Assembly (NCBI GenBank): GCA_034430215.1
Contig: DAOUFE010000036.1
Location: 62,001-126,000, forward strand
Direction of reading: 5' to 3'
From: UBA4782 sp034430215
Lineage (GTDB): Bacteria; Chloroflexota; Anaerolineae; Anaerolineales; Anaerolineaceae
DNA length: 64,000 bases
Shown here one piece after another: positions 27,184-35,460 of this stretch. The notes beneath the pieces are model-generated. The model worked only from the letters and a program-made list of their open reading frames with translations, searched no databases and was not told the DNA's origin. The translations under genes and the position numbers were made by a program. Each line of letters starts with the position of its first letter. Positions within the stretch are counted from its first letter, which is position 1.

Positions 27184-28053
27184 ATGAAAAAGAGATGGAT
27201 CATCCCTGTTCTGGTATTATTTCTTGTTTCTTTTGCCTGTACCATTAATTTGCCAAACCGCGACTCGAAGAATATAGATGAGACCGAAGAAGTCACAATC
27301 GAAGAAACTGAAGAAGAAACGGAAGAGGAAACAGAAGAAGTAACACAAGAAGTTGTTACTGTAGAACCCACCAAAGCACCGACCCTCGATTTTCCCACAG
27401 AAGAACCCACAATAGCACCCTCCTTTACGCCTGCTTCGCTTTTCTTTACAGATGACTTTGACGGCGATTTAAGCAACTGGCAGTACTTTATTGTCACGGG
27501 TGACCCCAATGCATCGTATCTCACACCAGTCGCGGGAAAACTCCGTTTTGAATTACCACGCGGCGTGGAAGCTTATGCATATGCCTATAACATGTCTGCC
27601 GAGTATCAAGATGTGTACGTCGAAGCAAATGCCGAAACCATTAAGACAGGTCGCAATGGTATTGCAATCGCCTGTCGGATGTCTGATCAAGGTTGGTATG
27701 AATTGCGTGTTTCTACAGCAGGATATGAAGTTGGTCGTTTTGCTTTTTATCGTTACGATGCAGCACTTAAAAAACAAAAACAGAATCCTTACGTCAATTT
27801 GCTGGGCGGGTATCCCAACCTGGCAAGTGTAGATTTAAAGAATGGGACAAATATTAATACCCTTGGTCTTCTTTGCTATGGAAACCAGATCATCCCATTT
27901 ATCAATGGTGTCCAACCAAAAGGTGCAGATAAACAACCTCTGGTGATCACCGATAATACCTATTCCAGTGGATATGTCGGAATTGGTGCCATGTCGTATG
28001 CAGAAGAAGCAGTCAAGATTGATTTTGATTGGGTAACTACTTCTGAACCATAG
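27184..28053 (+). CDS. Lipoprotein with a concanavalin-like/DUF1080-type domain
   Basis: 289 aa exported lipoprotein. The lipobox is LVSFAC (C19). A linker of degenerate Glu/Thr repeats (EETEEETEEETEE, about 34-58) and Thr/Pro segments leads to a C-terminal beta-rich domain (about 88-287) that begins FFTDDFDGDLSNWQYF. This opening is typical of LamG/concanavalin-like domains related to DUF1080. A carbohydrate-binding role is inferred from the fold only. GGAGG precedes the start and a strong terminator follows. Confidence 0.72.
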   Translation: MKKRWIIPVLVLFLVSFACTINLPNRDSKNIDETEEVTIEETEEETEEETEEVTQEVVTVEPTKAPTLDFPTEEPTIAPSFTPASLFFTDDFDGDLSNWQYFIVTGDPNASYLTPVAGKLRFELPRGVEAYAYAYNMSAEYQDVYVEANAETIKTGRNGIAIACRMSDQGWYELRVSTAGYEVGRFAFYRYDAALKKQKQNPYVNLLGGYPNLASVDLKNGTNINTLGLLCYGNQIIPFINGVQPKGADKQPLVITDNTYSSGYVGIGAMSYAEEAVKIDFDWVTTSEP

Positions 28054-28074
28054 AGTGATTGCTCATTAATACTG

Positions 28075-28110
28075 ATGCCGTCTGGATGATCCAGGCGGCA
28101 TTTCTTTTTC
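28075..28110 (+). terminator. Terminator after the concanavalin-like lipoprotein
   Basis: A perfect 12-bp stem (28075-28086 with 28090-28101, loop tga) followed by tttcttttt. Confidence 0.85.
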
Positions 28111-28163
28111 ATGTGTAGTATAATAATAACAAAACAAATGTTCTGTTAATGGGGTGGAGGTCA

Positions 28164-29321
28164 ATGCCAGTAAATTTTCAACAAATTCGGACACAGATCA
28201 AAGAGTTGGGTGAGCGTACCCATGCGTATGAACAAACCCTCTCTACAAAATTTAACGTGGCGAAACATCTGCTGGAAGAGAACCACGATCAGAATGAGAT
28301 GTTGAGAGAAAAAATCTCTCTTGCACTGCGAAAAGTAGATCGTCTCCGTTGTGCGGTTCCGGTTAACGAACCGTTGGATGCTGCTATTACACCAACAAAT
28401 GGTGAGCTGGCAGGATGCATCCTGGCAGCGGATGGTTCGCAGATCATGCCTGATCCACATGGGGCTCATTTATTTGGAGTAATTAATATTGGAATTTTCC
28501 GATTCTTTCCCAACCAGATGAAAACTCCTGAAGAAGAAACTTTAACAGATTTGCTCTATCACGACGCGCTGTACAACAAATCAGGAGGGTTAATCAATGA
28601 TGACATGGTTTCTTTGATGCGTGACCTGAAGGAACGTCAGTTGCTTGCGGAACTGGCTGGAGAAGCAACCCCTCCAGTGATTACCCTGACTGATGGACCT
28701 ATAGAACTGTTTCACGAACCTACCGACACAAAAGAGCCAGATCCAGCCTTCCTGGAATATCTCCAGATTCTGAGGAACCTGGCTAAGGTAAAAACTATGA
28801 CTGCAGGATATGTGGATCGCCCCAGGGCAGACCTGCTTGTGCGGTTATTGGAAATTTCGAAGATCGACGAAAATACTTCAGAAAATGATATCCGCAATCA
28901 TTCGTTGCAGGGTATCACAGACGCATCATTGCTTGAGCCTATTCTTCCTCCAGGATGCCGATCTGCAGTCTTTGAGATGCAGTCCATTTCTTCAAAATTT
29001 TTTACCAATGAGATCGCACTTCATTTCTTCTACCTGAATATCGGCACAGCTAACCATCCCTGGCTGGCTCGGGTTGAAATACCTGCCTGGATGGCGGAAG
29101 ATACACCCTCTCTCGAAATGCTTCATAGAACTCTTCTATCACAGTGCCAGCAAATGGCAAATACTCCGTACCCCTATGCATTGATCCGTGCCCACGAAAT
29201 TGCCCTGCTGACCCATGAAGACAAGAATTACCTGGATAATATGGTCGGGATCGAACTGTTAAAACATAACGCCACTCCAGGAATAAAATCACATAAACAA
29301 TCACTTAAAGATCTGATTTGA
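28164..29321 (+). CDS. nurA: NurA-domain 5'-3' nuclease
   Basis: 385 aa. The NurA signature is visible as LAADGSQIMPDPHG, with catalytic-type D90, followed by a second acidic stretch (TLTDGPIELFHE) and the C-terminal helix with YPYALIRAHEIALLT. The N-terminal 60 residues look helical or coiled-coil. In archaea NurA partners with the HerA translocase to resect DNA ends; herA is two genes downstream. GGAGG lies 5 nt before the ATG at 28164, and a TATAAT box lies about 40 nt upstream. 17 bp separate it from the next gene. Confidence 0.85.
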   Translation: MPVNFQQIRTQIKELGERTHAYEQTLSTKFNVAKHLLEENHDQNEMLREKISLALRKVDRLRCAVPVNEPLDAAITPTNGELAGCILAADGSQIMPDPHGAHLFGVINIGIFRFFPNQMKTPEEETLTDLLYHDALYNKSGGLINDDMVSLMRDLKERQLLAELAGEATPPVITLTDGPIELFHEPTDTKEPDPAFLEYLQILRNLAKVKTMTAGYVDRPRADLLVRLLEISKIDENTSENDIRNHSLQGITDASLLEPILPPGCRSAVFEMQSISSKFFTNEIALHFFYLNIGTANHPWLARVEIPAWMAEDTPSLEMLHRTLLSQCQQMANTPYPYALIRAHEIALLTHEDKNYLDNMVGIELLKHNATPGIKSHKQSLKDLI

Positions 29322-29338
29322 AGGTGAAAGGGGTTTTT

Positions 29339-29992
29339 ATGACACAAGCTTTACAGATAGGAAGATTATTAAGAGCCAATACCAGCGGTTGTGTGGTGGG
29401 TTGTAAAGTCACACAGGTGGAAACACCCTCTTTGGGTAGTCTGGTACGTATACCCATGGATGAGACAGCCAATTTTTGTATCTATGGGTTGATCACCGAT
29501 ATTCATGTTGAAGATGACGGTCTGGTACGCCAGCTTGTTACAGCTGAAAATGTTTCTGAGGAGGTGATCTTGGACAACCGCAATAACCGCAATGTGCCAC
29601 TCGAAATCAGTGTGGCATTCTGTGGCTATAAGAAAGATAAGAAAATTTCTCACCTCCTTCCCGCCCGTCCTCCTCTGACGCTTGATAAGATCTTCTTATG
29701 CAGCGAGCATGATATTTTTGAATTTACTGCGCTTCCACTTTTCGGATATTTCCGTCACTTGTTACGCAATAAAGATATCCCCGTGGGAGAGGTCCTTGCC
29801 AGCCACCTGCAGCAAACAGTACCCATTCATCAATCCTGCGATAATGCTGATTGGATCAACCGGGCGGTAAAGGAATTGATCACTGCCTTACGGGATGATT
29901 ATCCAGTATTGATCGATGTTTTACGGGCATTGGCTGATGCCGACCTGCCATTATCATCTGTAGAAACCACGATTCCAGGAGGATTGAAATGA
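29339..29992 (+). CDS. Stand-alone HAS-barrel protein between nurA and herA
   Basis: 217 aa, no catalytic motif. Residues 15-60 (GCVVGCKVTQVE, then CIYGLITDIHVE) resemble the HAS-barrel at the N-terminus of the adjacent HerA (GYVVGGGLKENL, then FYGLVTDLQLG). The similarity is visible by eye. The remainder is mixed alpha/beta with a helical C-terminus. The start ATG 29339 has AAAGGGG upstream; an in-frame upstream codon at 29318 overlaps nurA and was rejected. The stop overlaps herA by 4 nt (ATGA). The context strongly suggests a partner or regulator of NurA-HerA; the biochemical role is unknown. Confidence 0.68.
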   Translation: MTQALQIGRLLRANTSGCVVGCKVTQVETPSLGSLVRIPMDETANFCIYGLITDIHVEDDGLVRQLVTAENVSEEVILDNRNNRNVPLEISVAFCGYKKDKKISHLLPARPPLTLDKIFLCSEHDIFEFTALPLFGYFRHLLRNKDIPVGEVLASHLQQTVPIHQSCDNADWINRAVKELITALRDDYPVLIDVLRALADADLPLSSVETTIPGGLK

Positions 29993-31707
29993 GCGGTATC
30001 CTAAACAAAGAACCTGATCAAAATAATCTACCCATTGGATACGTGGTTGGAGGTGGACTTAAAGAAAATTTGCGCGTGCGTCTTTCAGGCTCTCCTCAGG
30101 CGGTGCAGGAAGGCGCTTTTGTGGTGATCGACAGTAATACATGGCGATTTTATGGCTTAGTAACCGATCTGCAGTTGGGAGCTACCGATCCCCGCTTTGC
30201 GGATGAGCAAAGTGAAGGAAGGCTTTCTCCTGATATTGCAAAGCTGCTTGTGGGGCAAACCTTGTACACGAACGCAGAGGTAATGCCACAATTGATGATG
30301 GATATGGGTCCTGACCTTGACAGCCCGGAGTACCCGGAATGGATCAAATCCCATCCAGACCAGAATCCAAAACCACTTTCGGTGAAAACTATCCCCGCAC
30401 ATCATGCTTTGGTCAGGATGGCTGACGCGGGCGACATTGAAGAGATTTTTGGAAAACCAGATGATGAGGGTAATTTTGTCATTGGGTACACTCGCGAACA
30501 GAACCATCCCTTATGCATCAACCTGGATAAAATGATCCAGCGCTCTTCAGGCATTTTTGGCGCAACCGGAACTGGCAAGTCATTCCTCACCCGCATCATT
30601 CTGGCTGGTTTGATCAAACGGGATAAAGCATCCATTCTGGTTTTTGATATGCACAATGAGTACGGGCTGGATGACACCGCATCAGACACCGGTGAAGAAG
30701 TAAAAGGGCTACGTACCCGCTTTGGTACTGGTGTACAAGTGGTTGGCTTGGGAAAAGGCACCACCATCCGCGGACAGACACCAGATTACCATCTTGAAAT
30801 AACCGAATCGGATATTCTCCCCGAAGATATCGAATTGCTGACCAAAGAACTCAACCTGAAGGAGACAACGCCTACTACTCTCGAAGCATTGGTTCAAACC
30901 TTTGGAAAAAGCTGGTTCCATGAGTTCAAACACATGAATAATCTGGGACGGATCAAGGACGAAGATGGAAAATCCATCCCGGCACCGGGCAGCGTGGATG
31001 AATGGGCTTCAAATGTAGGCGTGAACGTTATGGCAGCACAGGGACTGCACGATAAACTGCGAAAAGTGTTCGATCGTCCATATATTGTGGAAAGTACAGC
31101 GAAAGATACTTTACAGGAGATCATTATTTCTCTACAAAAAGGTAAGCATGTCATCCTTTCCTTCGGTGATTTCGATTCAGACCTGGATTACCTTTTAGTC
31201 ACTAATCTGATCACCCGCCGCATCCGCGACGCCTGGGAAAAACAAACGGATGAGTTTCGTGCCAAAAGAACTGCCGAACCCCGTCCCTTGACGATCGTCT
31301 TGGAAGAGGCACACAAGCTGCTCAATCGTGAGATGGCTTCCCAAACCACGTTTTCCACCATTGCCCGTGAGCTGCGCAAGTATTATGTGACCCTGCTGAT
31401 CGTTGACCAACGCCCCTCGCAGATTTACGATGAAGTGATGTCACAGTTGGGTACACGTGTCACGGGTTGGCTGGGAGATGACAGCGATATTGCCTCTGTG
31501 TTGTCAGGTCTGGCAGCCAAAGATTCCTTACGCGGCATGCTGGCACGCCTGCAGCCAAAAGAAGAAGTGTTGATATTGGGGTGGTCTATGCCAATGCCAA
31601 TGCTGGTACGGACCCGCAGATATGATGATAAATTCTGGAAAGAAATGGGTATTAAAGATAATCTGAAAACGGTCGATGATTACCGTAAGGCATTAGGTAT
31701 TTCTTGA
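29989..31707 (+). CDS. herA: HerA-type bipolar DNA translocase/helicase ATPase
   Basis: 572 aa hexameric FtsK/HerA-superfamily ATPase. The N-terminal HAS-barrel (about 15-65) is followed by the ATPase core: Walker A GATGTGKSF with K197, a FDMHNEYG segment, Walker B-like LTIVLEEAHKLL, and the LLIVDQRPSQIYDEVMSQLGTRV sensor region. In archaea HerA drives strand separation and loads NurA. The HerA-NurA pairing and operon order argue for DNA-end processing over an FtsK-like role. Confidence 0.9.
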   Translation: MSGILNKEPDQNNLPIGYVVGGGLKENLRVRLSGSPQAVQEGAFVVIDSNTWRFYGLVTDLQLGATDPRFADEQSEGRLSPDIAKLLVGQTLYTNAEVMPQLMMDMGPDLDSPEYPEWIKSHPDQNPKPLSVKTIPAHHALVRMADAGDIEEIFGKPDDEGNFVIGYTREQNHPLCINLDKMIQRSSGIFGATGTGKSFLTRIILAGLIKRDKASILVFDMHNEYGLDDTASDTGEEVKGLRTRFGTGVQVVGLGKGTTIRGQTPDYHLEITESDILPEDIELLTKELNLKETTPTTLEALVQTFGKSWFHEFKHMNNLGRIKDEDGKSIPAPGSVDEWASNVGVNVMAAQGLHDKLRKVFDRPYIVESTAKDTLQEIIISLQKGKHVILSFGDFDSDLDYLLVTNLITRRIRDAWEKQTDEFRAKRTAEPRPLTIVLEEAHKLLNREMASQTTFSTIARELRKYYVTLLIVDQRPSQIYDEVMSQLGTRVTGWLGDDSDIASVLSGLAAKDSLRGMLARLQPKEEVLILGWSMPMPMLVRTRRYDDKFWKEMGIKDNLKTVDDYRKALGIS

Positions 31708-31712
31708 TAGGG

Positions 31713-32165
31713 TTATTTTTGTACTAGCCAGACGATCAGGGATACTCCAATACCTAATAAGAAACCCATGAACACCTGCAAGGGGGTATGTCCCAATACC
31801 TCCTGCAGTTGTTTTTGTGAAAGGGGATGTCCCTGCAGCAATTCGTTAATGATCTGATTGATCTTGTGTGCCTGTATACCTGCCTGTCGGCGTACTCCTG
31901 CTGCATCATAGAGTACGATCATGGTGATCACGAATGCCAGCCCAAATAAGGGGGTATCAAAACCCTCGAATAACCCAACACCAAGCATGGCTGCGGTTAC
32001 TGAAGATGAATGGGAACTGGGCATCCCCCCGGGGCTCATCATCAATCGCATGTCAATCCTTCCCGTGCGGATCAACTCTGTGAATAATTTACTGACCTGT
32101 GCAATGAACCAGGCGATTATTACTGCATGCAAAACATGATTGGATGCCAATTGTTGCCAAAACAT
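31713..32165 (-). CDS. DUF212 (YuiD-like, PAP2-related) membrane protein
   Basis: 150 aa integral membrane protein with about four helices. The conserved core is MSPGGMPSSHSSSVTAAMLGVG and the later VLYDAAGVRRQAGIQAHKINQI, which define DUF212 (acid phosphatase/haloperoxidase-related). Catalysis on a lipid phosphate is possible but unproven. The ATG is 8 bp after xseB with AGGA upstream, so it is the last gene of the minus-strand operon. Its stop lies 5 bp from the herA stop (convergent). Confidence 0.87.
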   Translation of the reverse strand: MFWQQLASNHVLHAVIIAWFIAQVSKLFTELIRTGRIDMRLMMSPGGMPSSHSSSVTAAMLGVGLFEGFDTPLFGLAFVITMIVLYDAAGVRRQAGIQAHKINQIINELLQGHPLSQKQLQEVLGHTPLQVFMGFLLGIGVSLIVWLVQK

Positions 32166-32173
32166 AGTATTTC

Positions 32174-32398
32174 CTATAATACCTTATCGCTGGTAGTATC
32201 AGGAGCAGCCAGGGTCTGCACACGCAATTCTGCCTTATCCAGAATATCCAGGCATCGTTTCGATATAGCCTGACCCCGCTCGAATAAATGAATCATCTCT
32301 TCCAGAGTACCGTTATTGTTTTCCAATTCCTGGATGATCTCCTCCAGTTCTTTCAATCCTTCTTCATACGTCAGAGTTTCAACAGGTTTTTCGTCCAT
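32174..32398 (-). CDS. xseB: Exodeoxyribonuclease VII small subunit
   Basis: 74 aa helical subunit that binds XseA in the exonuclease VII complex. LTYEEGLKELEEIIQELENNNGTLEEMIHLFERGQAISKRC is the family profile (spread over residues 9-50, described here by its key positions). It lies 20 bp after xseA, with GAGG upstream of the ATG. Confidence 0.95.
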   Translation of the reverse strand: MDEKPVETLTYEEGLKELEEIIQELENNNGTLEEMIHLFERGQAISKRCLDILDKAELRVQTLAAPDTTSDKVL

Positions 32399-32418
32399 AG
32401 TAATTCCTCATAATTCCA

Positions 32419-33651
32419 TCAATGCAAATCATCTGCAGGTTTCACTTCCTGAACTGATGAAGTAAAGCTGCCATCTTTTATTTTCACATCGACCATATCC
32501 ATCGGTTGTATTTGTTGCACACTCGATACCAGCCTGCCTTCAGGGGTCATTACCAGAGCATAACCACGCTGCAGTATTGCCATTGGGCTGACAGACGCCA
32601 GATGCTGGGATTGCCCAGAAGCCTTGCTGCGTTGCAATTGTATAAAGTGCAGCATCAAGCGGGTTGCTTTTTCTTGCAGTGTATCAATATGCTGGCGTTC
32701 ATTCTGTATCCGATTGATGGGACTAGATCGCATCAGCCTGCGACCGGCTTCACGCAGCTCTGTTCTACGGGTTGTAATTGCGTCAGTAATGAAATTTTCC
32801 AACTCAGCTTGTACGCTCAACAAGTTAGTGCGGATTTCAGCGATATCAGGGGTTACCTGTACGGCAGCAGCAGTGGGAGTAGGTGCTCGTATATCTGCAG
32901 CAAAATCAGCCAGCGTAAAATCCGTCTCATGCCCAATACCTGTGACTACTGGTATTGGACTCTCAGCAATGGCTCTCACAACACGTTCATCATTGAACGC
33001 CCAAAGATCTTCAATTGATCCTCCGCCCCTGGCAATGATGATGACATCCACAGACAATTGATTCAATATTTTTAATTGAGCAACAATTTCCAAAGGTGCA
33101 ATAGTACCCTGTACTGTTGCGGGTGCCAGGATCACTTCAGCCATAGGGTAGCGCTGGCGTAAGATATTTAACATATCTTGCAGAGCTGCTCCCGTGGAAG
33201 AGGTCACAATACCAATAGAACGAGGCTGTTCAGGCAAAGGTCGTTTTCTTGCGACGTCGAATAACCCTTCTTCTTCCAGTTTCGCTTTCAACCGCATAAA
33301 CTCCTGGAAAAGGAACCCTTCACCAGCGATTTGCACATTGTCGATATAGAGCTGATAGTCTCCGTTACGTTCAAACACCCCAATTCGCCCATGTGCAATG
33401 ATGGACATGCCATCCTGAAGCTTCCCCCGTAGTCGCAAAGCATACATTTTCCATATTACACAGCGCAGTGATGCCAGGTCATCCTTGAGAGTCAGATAGA
33501 CATGCCCTGAAGTATGGTATTTAAGGTTGGATATTTCACCCCTTACCCACACATCCTGCAGCACAGGTTCAGATTCCAGCACTGTCTGAATGACACGTGT
33601 TACTTCACTGATAGAAAACGTATCTTGACCAAATAAACCGGGCTGCTGCAT
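32419..33651 (-). CDS. xseA: Exodeoxyribonuclease VII large subunit
   Basis: 410 aa. Degrades single-stranded DNA from both ends, feeding repair. An N-terminal OB-fold (SEVTRVIQTVLESE, VWVRGEISNLKYHTSGHVYLTLKD) is followed by the catalytic domain with VIIIARGGGSIEDLWAFNDE and PVVTGIGHETDFTLADFAADIRAPTPTAAA, and a C-terminal coiled region. The start overlaps the upstream hydrolase stop by one base (TAATG). Confidence 0.96.
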   Translation of the reverse strand: MQQPGLFGQDTFSISEVTRVIQTVLESEPVLQDVWVRGEISNLKYHTSGHVYLTLKDDLASLRCVIWKMYALRLRGKLQDGMSIIAHGRIGVFERNGDYQLYIDNVQIAGEGFLFQEFMRLKAKLEEEGLFDVARKRPLPEQPRSIGIVTSSTGAALQDMLNILRQRYPMAEVILAPATVQGTIAPLEIVAQLKILNQLSVDVIIIARGGGSIEDLWAFNDERVVRAIAESPIPVVTGIGHETDFTLADFAADIRAPTPTAAAVQVTPDIAEIRTNLLSVQAELENFITDAITTRRTELREAGRRLMRSSPINRIQNERQHIDTLQEKATRLMLHFIQLQRSKASGQSQHLASVSPMAILQRGYALVMTPEGRLVSSVQQIQPMDMVDVKIKDGSFTSSVQEVKPADDLH

Positions 33652-34358
33652 TAATCGATCGCCTTCACGACTTCGATCCCATTCGAAGCCATGTGATAGA
33701 GAAATACTGCATGCAGCAGATCTCCGTCATGCGCAAAACCACCTTCTTTTTGTGCTGCAGATGACGGTCGATCGAAGGTCTGTACACAATTCTCCGGAAT
33801 GATCACCCTGCGGGTAAGGTGTCTGGCATTTGCATCCAACTTCAGGTACATGGCAAGTTGATAAACACAGATATCGGTTACATCCCCTACCACCACATAG
33901 GTTTCAACCTCTGGATGAACGATCACCCAATCTTCGAATTCAGTTTGCAATCCAGACGCAACCGTGTTCTTGGGTATGATCTGGATATGTTCAGCGAAGG
34001 ATAATGATTTTAATTCGTCTACTGGCTCAGATTCTGCGGTACCCCGCAGACAATGTGGCGGATAGGATTTAAATTCCAATGCATCAGGGTTATGACTGTC
34101 TGTCATGTGGAGGATTTTCGTGACCCCACTTTCCCAGGCAGTTTGCATCAACCTGGTTACAGGTTTGATGATTGATTCTACACGCGGGCTGGCAAGCGCT
34201 CCAAAACGGATGAAACCATTGATGATATCTACTGCAGTAATGACACAGGTATCGGGTTGGGCAAAAATCTCTCTCGCTTGGAATGTAGGGATTTGTTGCA
34301 ACCAGGATTCTACATATAAGAGAAATGGCTTCGATGTTTCGGATAAATCTGATTTCAT
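33651..34358 (-). CDS. Isochorismatase/nicotinamidase-family cysteine hydrolase
   Basis: 235 aa. The catalytic triad is visible: D44 in ITAVDIINGF, Lys in IPKNT, and the nucleophilic Cys in DVTDICVYQLA. The PPHCLRGTAESE segment resembles the metal/cis-peptide region of nicotinamidases. Possible substrates are nicotinamide or another amide; this cannot be fixed from sequence. It is the first gene of the xseA-xseB-DUF212 operon, a pairing that may be accidental. AAGGA precedes the start. Confidence 0.82.
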   Translation of the reverse strand: MKSDLSETSKPFLLYVESWLQQIPTFQAREIFAQPDTCVITAVDIINGFIRFGALASPRVESIIKPVTRLMQTAWESGVTKILHMTDSHNPDALEFKSYPPHCLRGTAESEPVDELKSLSFAEHIQIIPKNTVASGLQTEFEDWVIVHPEVETYVVVGDVTDICVYQLAMYLKLDANARHLTRRVIIPENCVQTFDRPSSAAQKEGGFAHDGDLLHAVFLYHMASNGIEVVKAID

Positions 34359-34429
34359 GCTACATCCTTTCGTTACCTCCTTATTTTACTCATGATTAGG
34401 TTTCGTAACCAATTCTTATTTTTCCCTTC

Positions 34430-34458
34430 TTGTGCATTCTTTCAAGTTTCTATACAAT
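34430..34458 (+). promoter_or_regulatory. Putative promoter of the GyrI-like gene
   Basis: TTGTGC (34430-34435), a 17-bp spacer and TACAAT (34453-34458). It gives a leader of about 20 nt that contains the GAGG ribosome-binding site. Confidence 0.55.
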
Positions 34459-34484
34459 TTTTTTATACGAGAGGATAATGACAT

Positions 34485-35102
34485 ATGGTTGATAAACTTG
34501 ACCTTGTTCGAACATATAAATCACTCTATACCCCTTCGGATAGAGAATTCCACATCGTTGAAGTGCCAGCTTTGTCATTTGTGATGATCGATGGAACGGG
34601 TGACCCGAACACCTCACCCATGTATCAAGAAGCAGTCTCCGCTCTGTACGGGTTGGCGTATAGCATCAAGTTTGCTAAAAAGAAAGAAACAGGGCAGGAT
34701 TTTAAGGTGATGCCGCTGGAAGGTCTGTGGTGGGTGGAAAACCTGGCGGAGTTGGATTTCAAGAATAAAGATAACTGGTTCTGGACGATGATGATTGTCC
34801 AACCTTCATTCATCACTATGGCAGATTTTGAATCGGCTCAACGAGCGGTTCTCAAAAAAGGGGGGAGTGAACTGGCAAAAACCGCACGTTTCGAAGTGTA
34901 TGATGAAGGAACTTCAGTCCAGGTGTTGTACTTAGGGGCTTATGCCAATGAACTGCCTACCGTGGAAAAAATGCATGCGTTTGCCAGGCAGCAGGGGTTT
35001 GAACTACACAAGAAGCATCATGAGATCTATATGAGTGATCCACGAAAAACTGACCCGGAAAAGTTGAAAACCGTCATCCGCCAACCGGTGTATAAACCAT
35101 GA
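34485..35102 (+). CDS. GyrI-like (SOUL/AraC effector-binding fold) domain protein
   Basis: 205 aa single-domain protein. FHIVEVPALSFVMIDGTGDPNTSPMYQEAVSALYGLAYSIKF is the characteristic opening of GyrI-like small-molecule-binding proteins (residues about 21-63, key residues IDGxGDPN). Later GLWWVENL, VQVLYLGAYANELPTVEKMHAF and HEIYMSDPRKTDPEKLKTVIRQPV complete the profile. No DNA-binding domain is fused, so a ligand-binding, hydrolase or sequestration role is possible. Single-gene unit. Confidence 0.85.
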   Translation: MVDKLDLVRTYKSLYTPSDREFHIVEVPALSFVMIDGTGDPNTSPMYQEAVSALYGLAYSIKFAKKKETGQDFKVMPLEGLWWVENLAELDFKNKDNWFWTMMIVQPSFITMADFESAQRAVLKKGGSELAKTARFEVYDEGTSVQVLYLGAYANELPTVEKMHAFARQQGFELHKKHHEIYMSDPRKTDPEKLKTVIRQPVYKP

Positions 35103-35167
35103 TCGTCAAAAAATGATCAAAATATTTTGACCGAGATTGGTTTAAACTATAAAAACCACAGGCTGCA

Positions 35168-35200
35168 GGTTCGTCATGCTGAACGTAGTGAAGCATCTTG
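35168..35200. repeat. Fragment of a dispersed intergenic repeat
   Basis: The stretch ggttcgtcatgctgaacgta plus the following gtgaagcatctt matches a short repeat pattern recalled from many bacterial genomes (GTCATGCTGAACG-x-AGTGAAGCATCT). One copy only is present here, so the dispersed nature is recalled and not shown by the window. Confidence 0.45.
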
Positions 35201-35425
35201 TCTTGTGTCTTTTCTTCATGACTGTCACTTACAATTTACCTCATCATGTTACTAATCTATTAACGCGAGGTTTTTCAGGCGCATAATAACAGGAATGCTA
35301 AAAAAGCATGAATTTATCATTTAGAATGATCAATTCTTTTCTAGATCAAGACTACCACCGGAAGCCAAACTCGAAAGAAAATACAGAGAAATTCGATTTC
35401 TATAGCATAATTTTCTATTGGCAGG

Positions 35426-35454
35426 CTGACGAGAATTTTGTTCCTTGATACAAT
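35426..35454 (+). promoter_or_regulatory. Putative leaderless promoter of the DNA methyltransferase
   Basis: CTGACG (35426-35431), a 17-bp spacer and TACAAT (35449-35454) with a TGA extended -10. The -10 ends 6 nt before the ATG at 35461. Confidence 0.5.
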
Positions 35455-35460
35455 TACCCC

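Larger units (their letters stand above)
35103..35460. other. Intergenic region with a repeat fragment and the methyltransferase promoter
   Basis: A 358-bp AT-rich gap without a supported gene. It contains a repeat-like fragment at 35168-35200 and a promoter at 35426-35454. A short dyad, tgatcgtcaaaaaatgatca, follows the GyrI-like stop but lacks a T-run. Nothing else was recognised. Confidence 0.6.

Noticed and set aside
27297..27360. Glu/Thr-coding short tandem repeats as a microsatellite
   Set aside because: The repeats are degenerate at the DNA level and explained by the low-complexity linker of the lipoprotein.
32624..33061. Plus-strand frames opposite xseA
   Set aside because: Antisense to a well-supported gene, with no start signal or family similarity.
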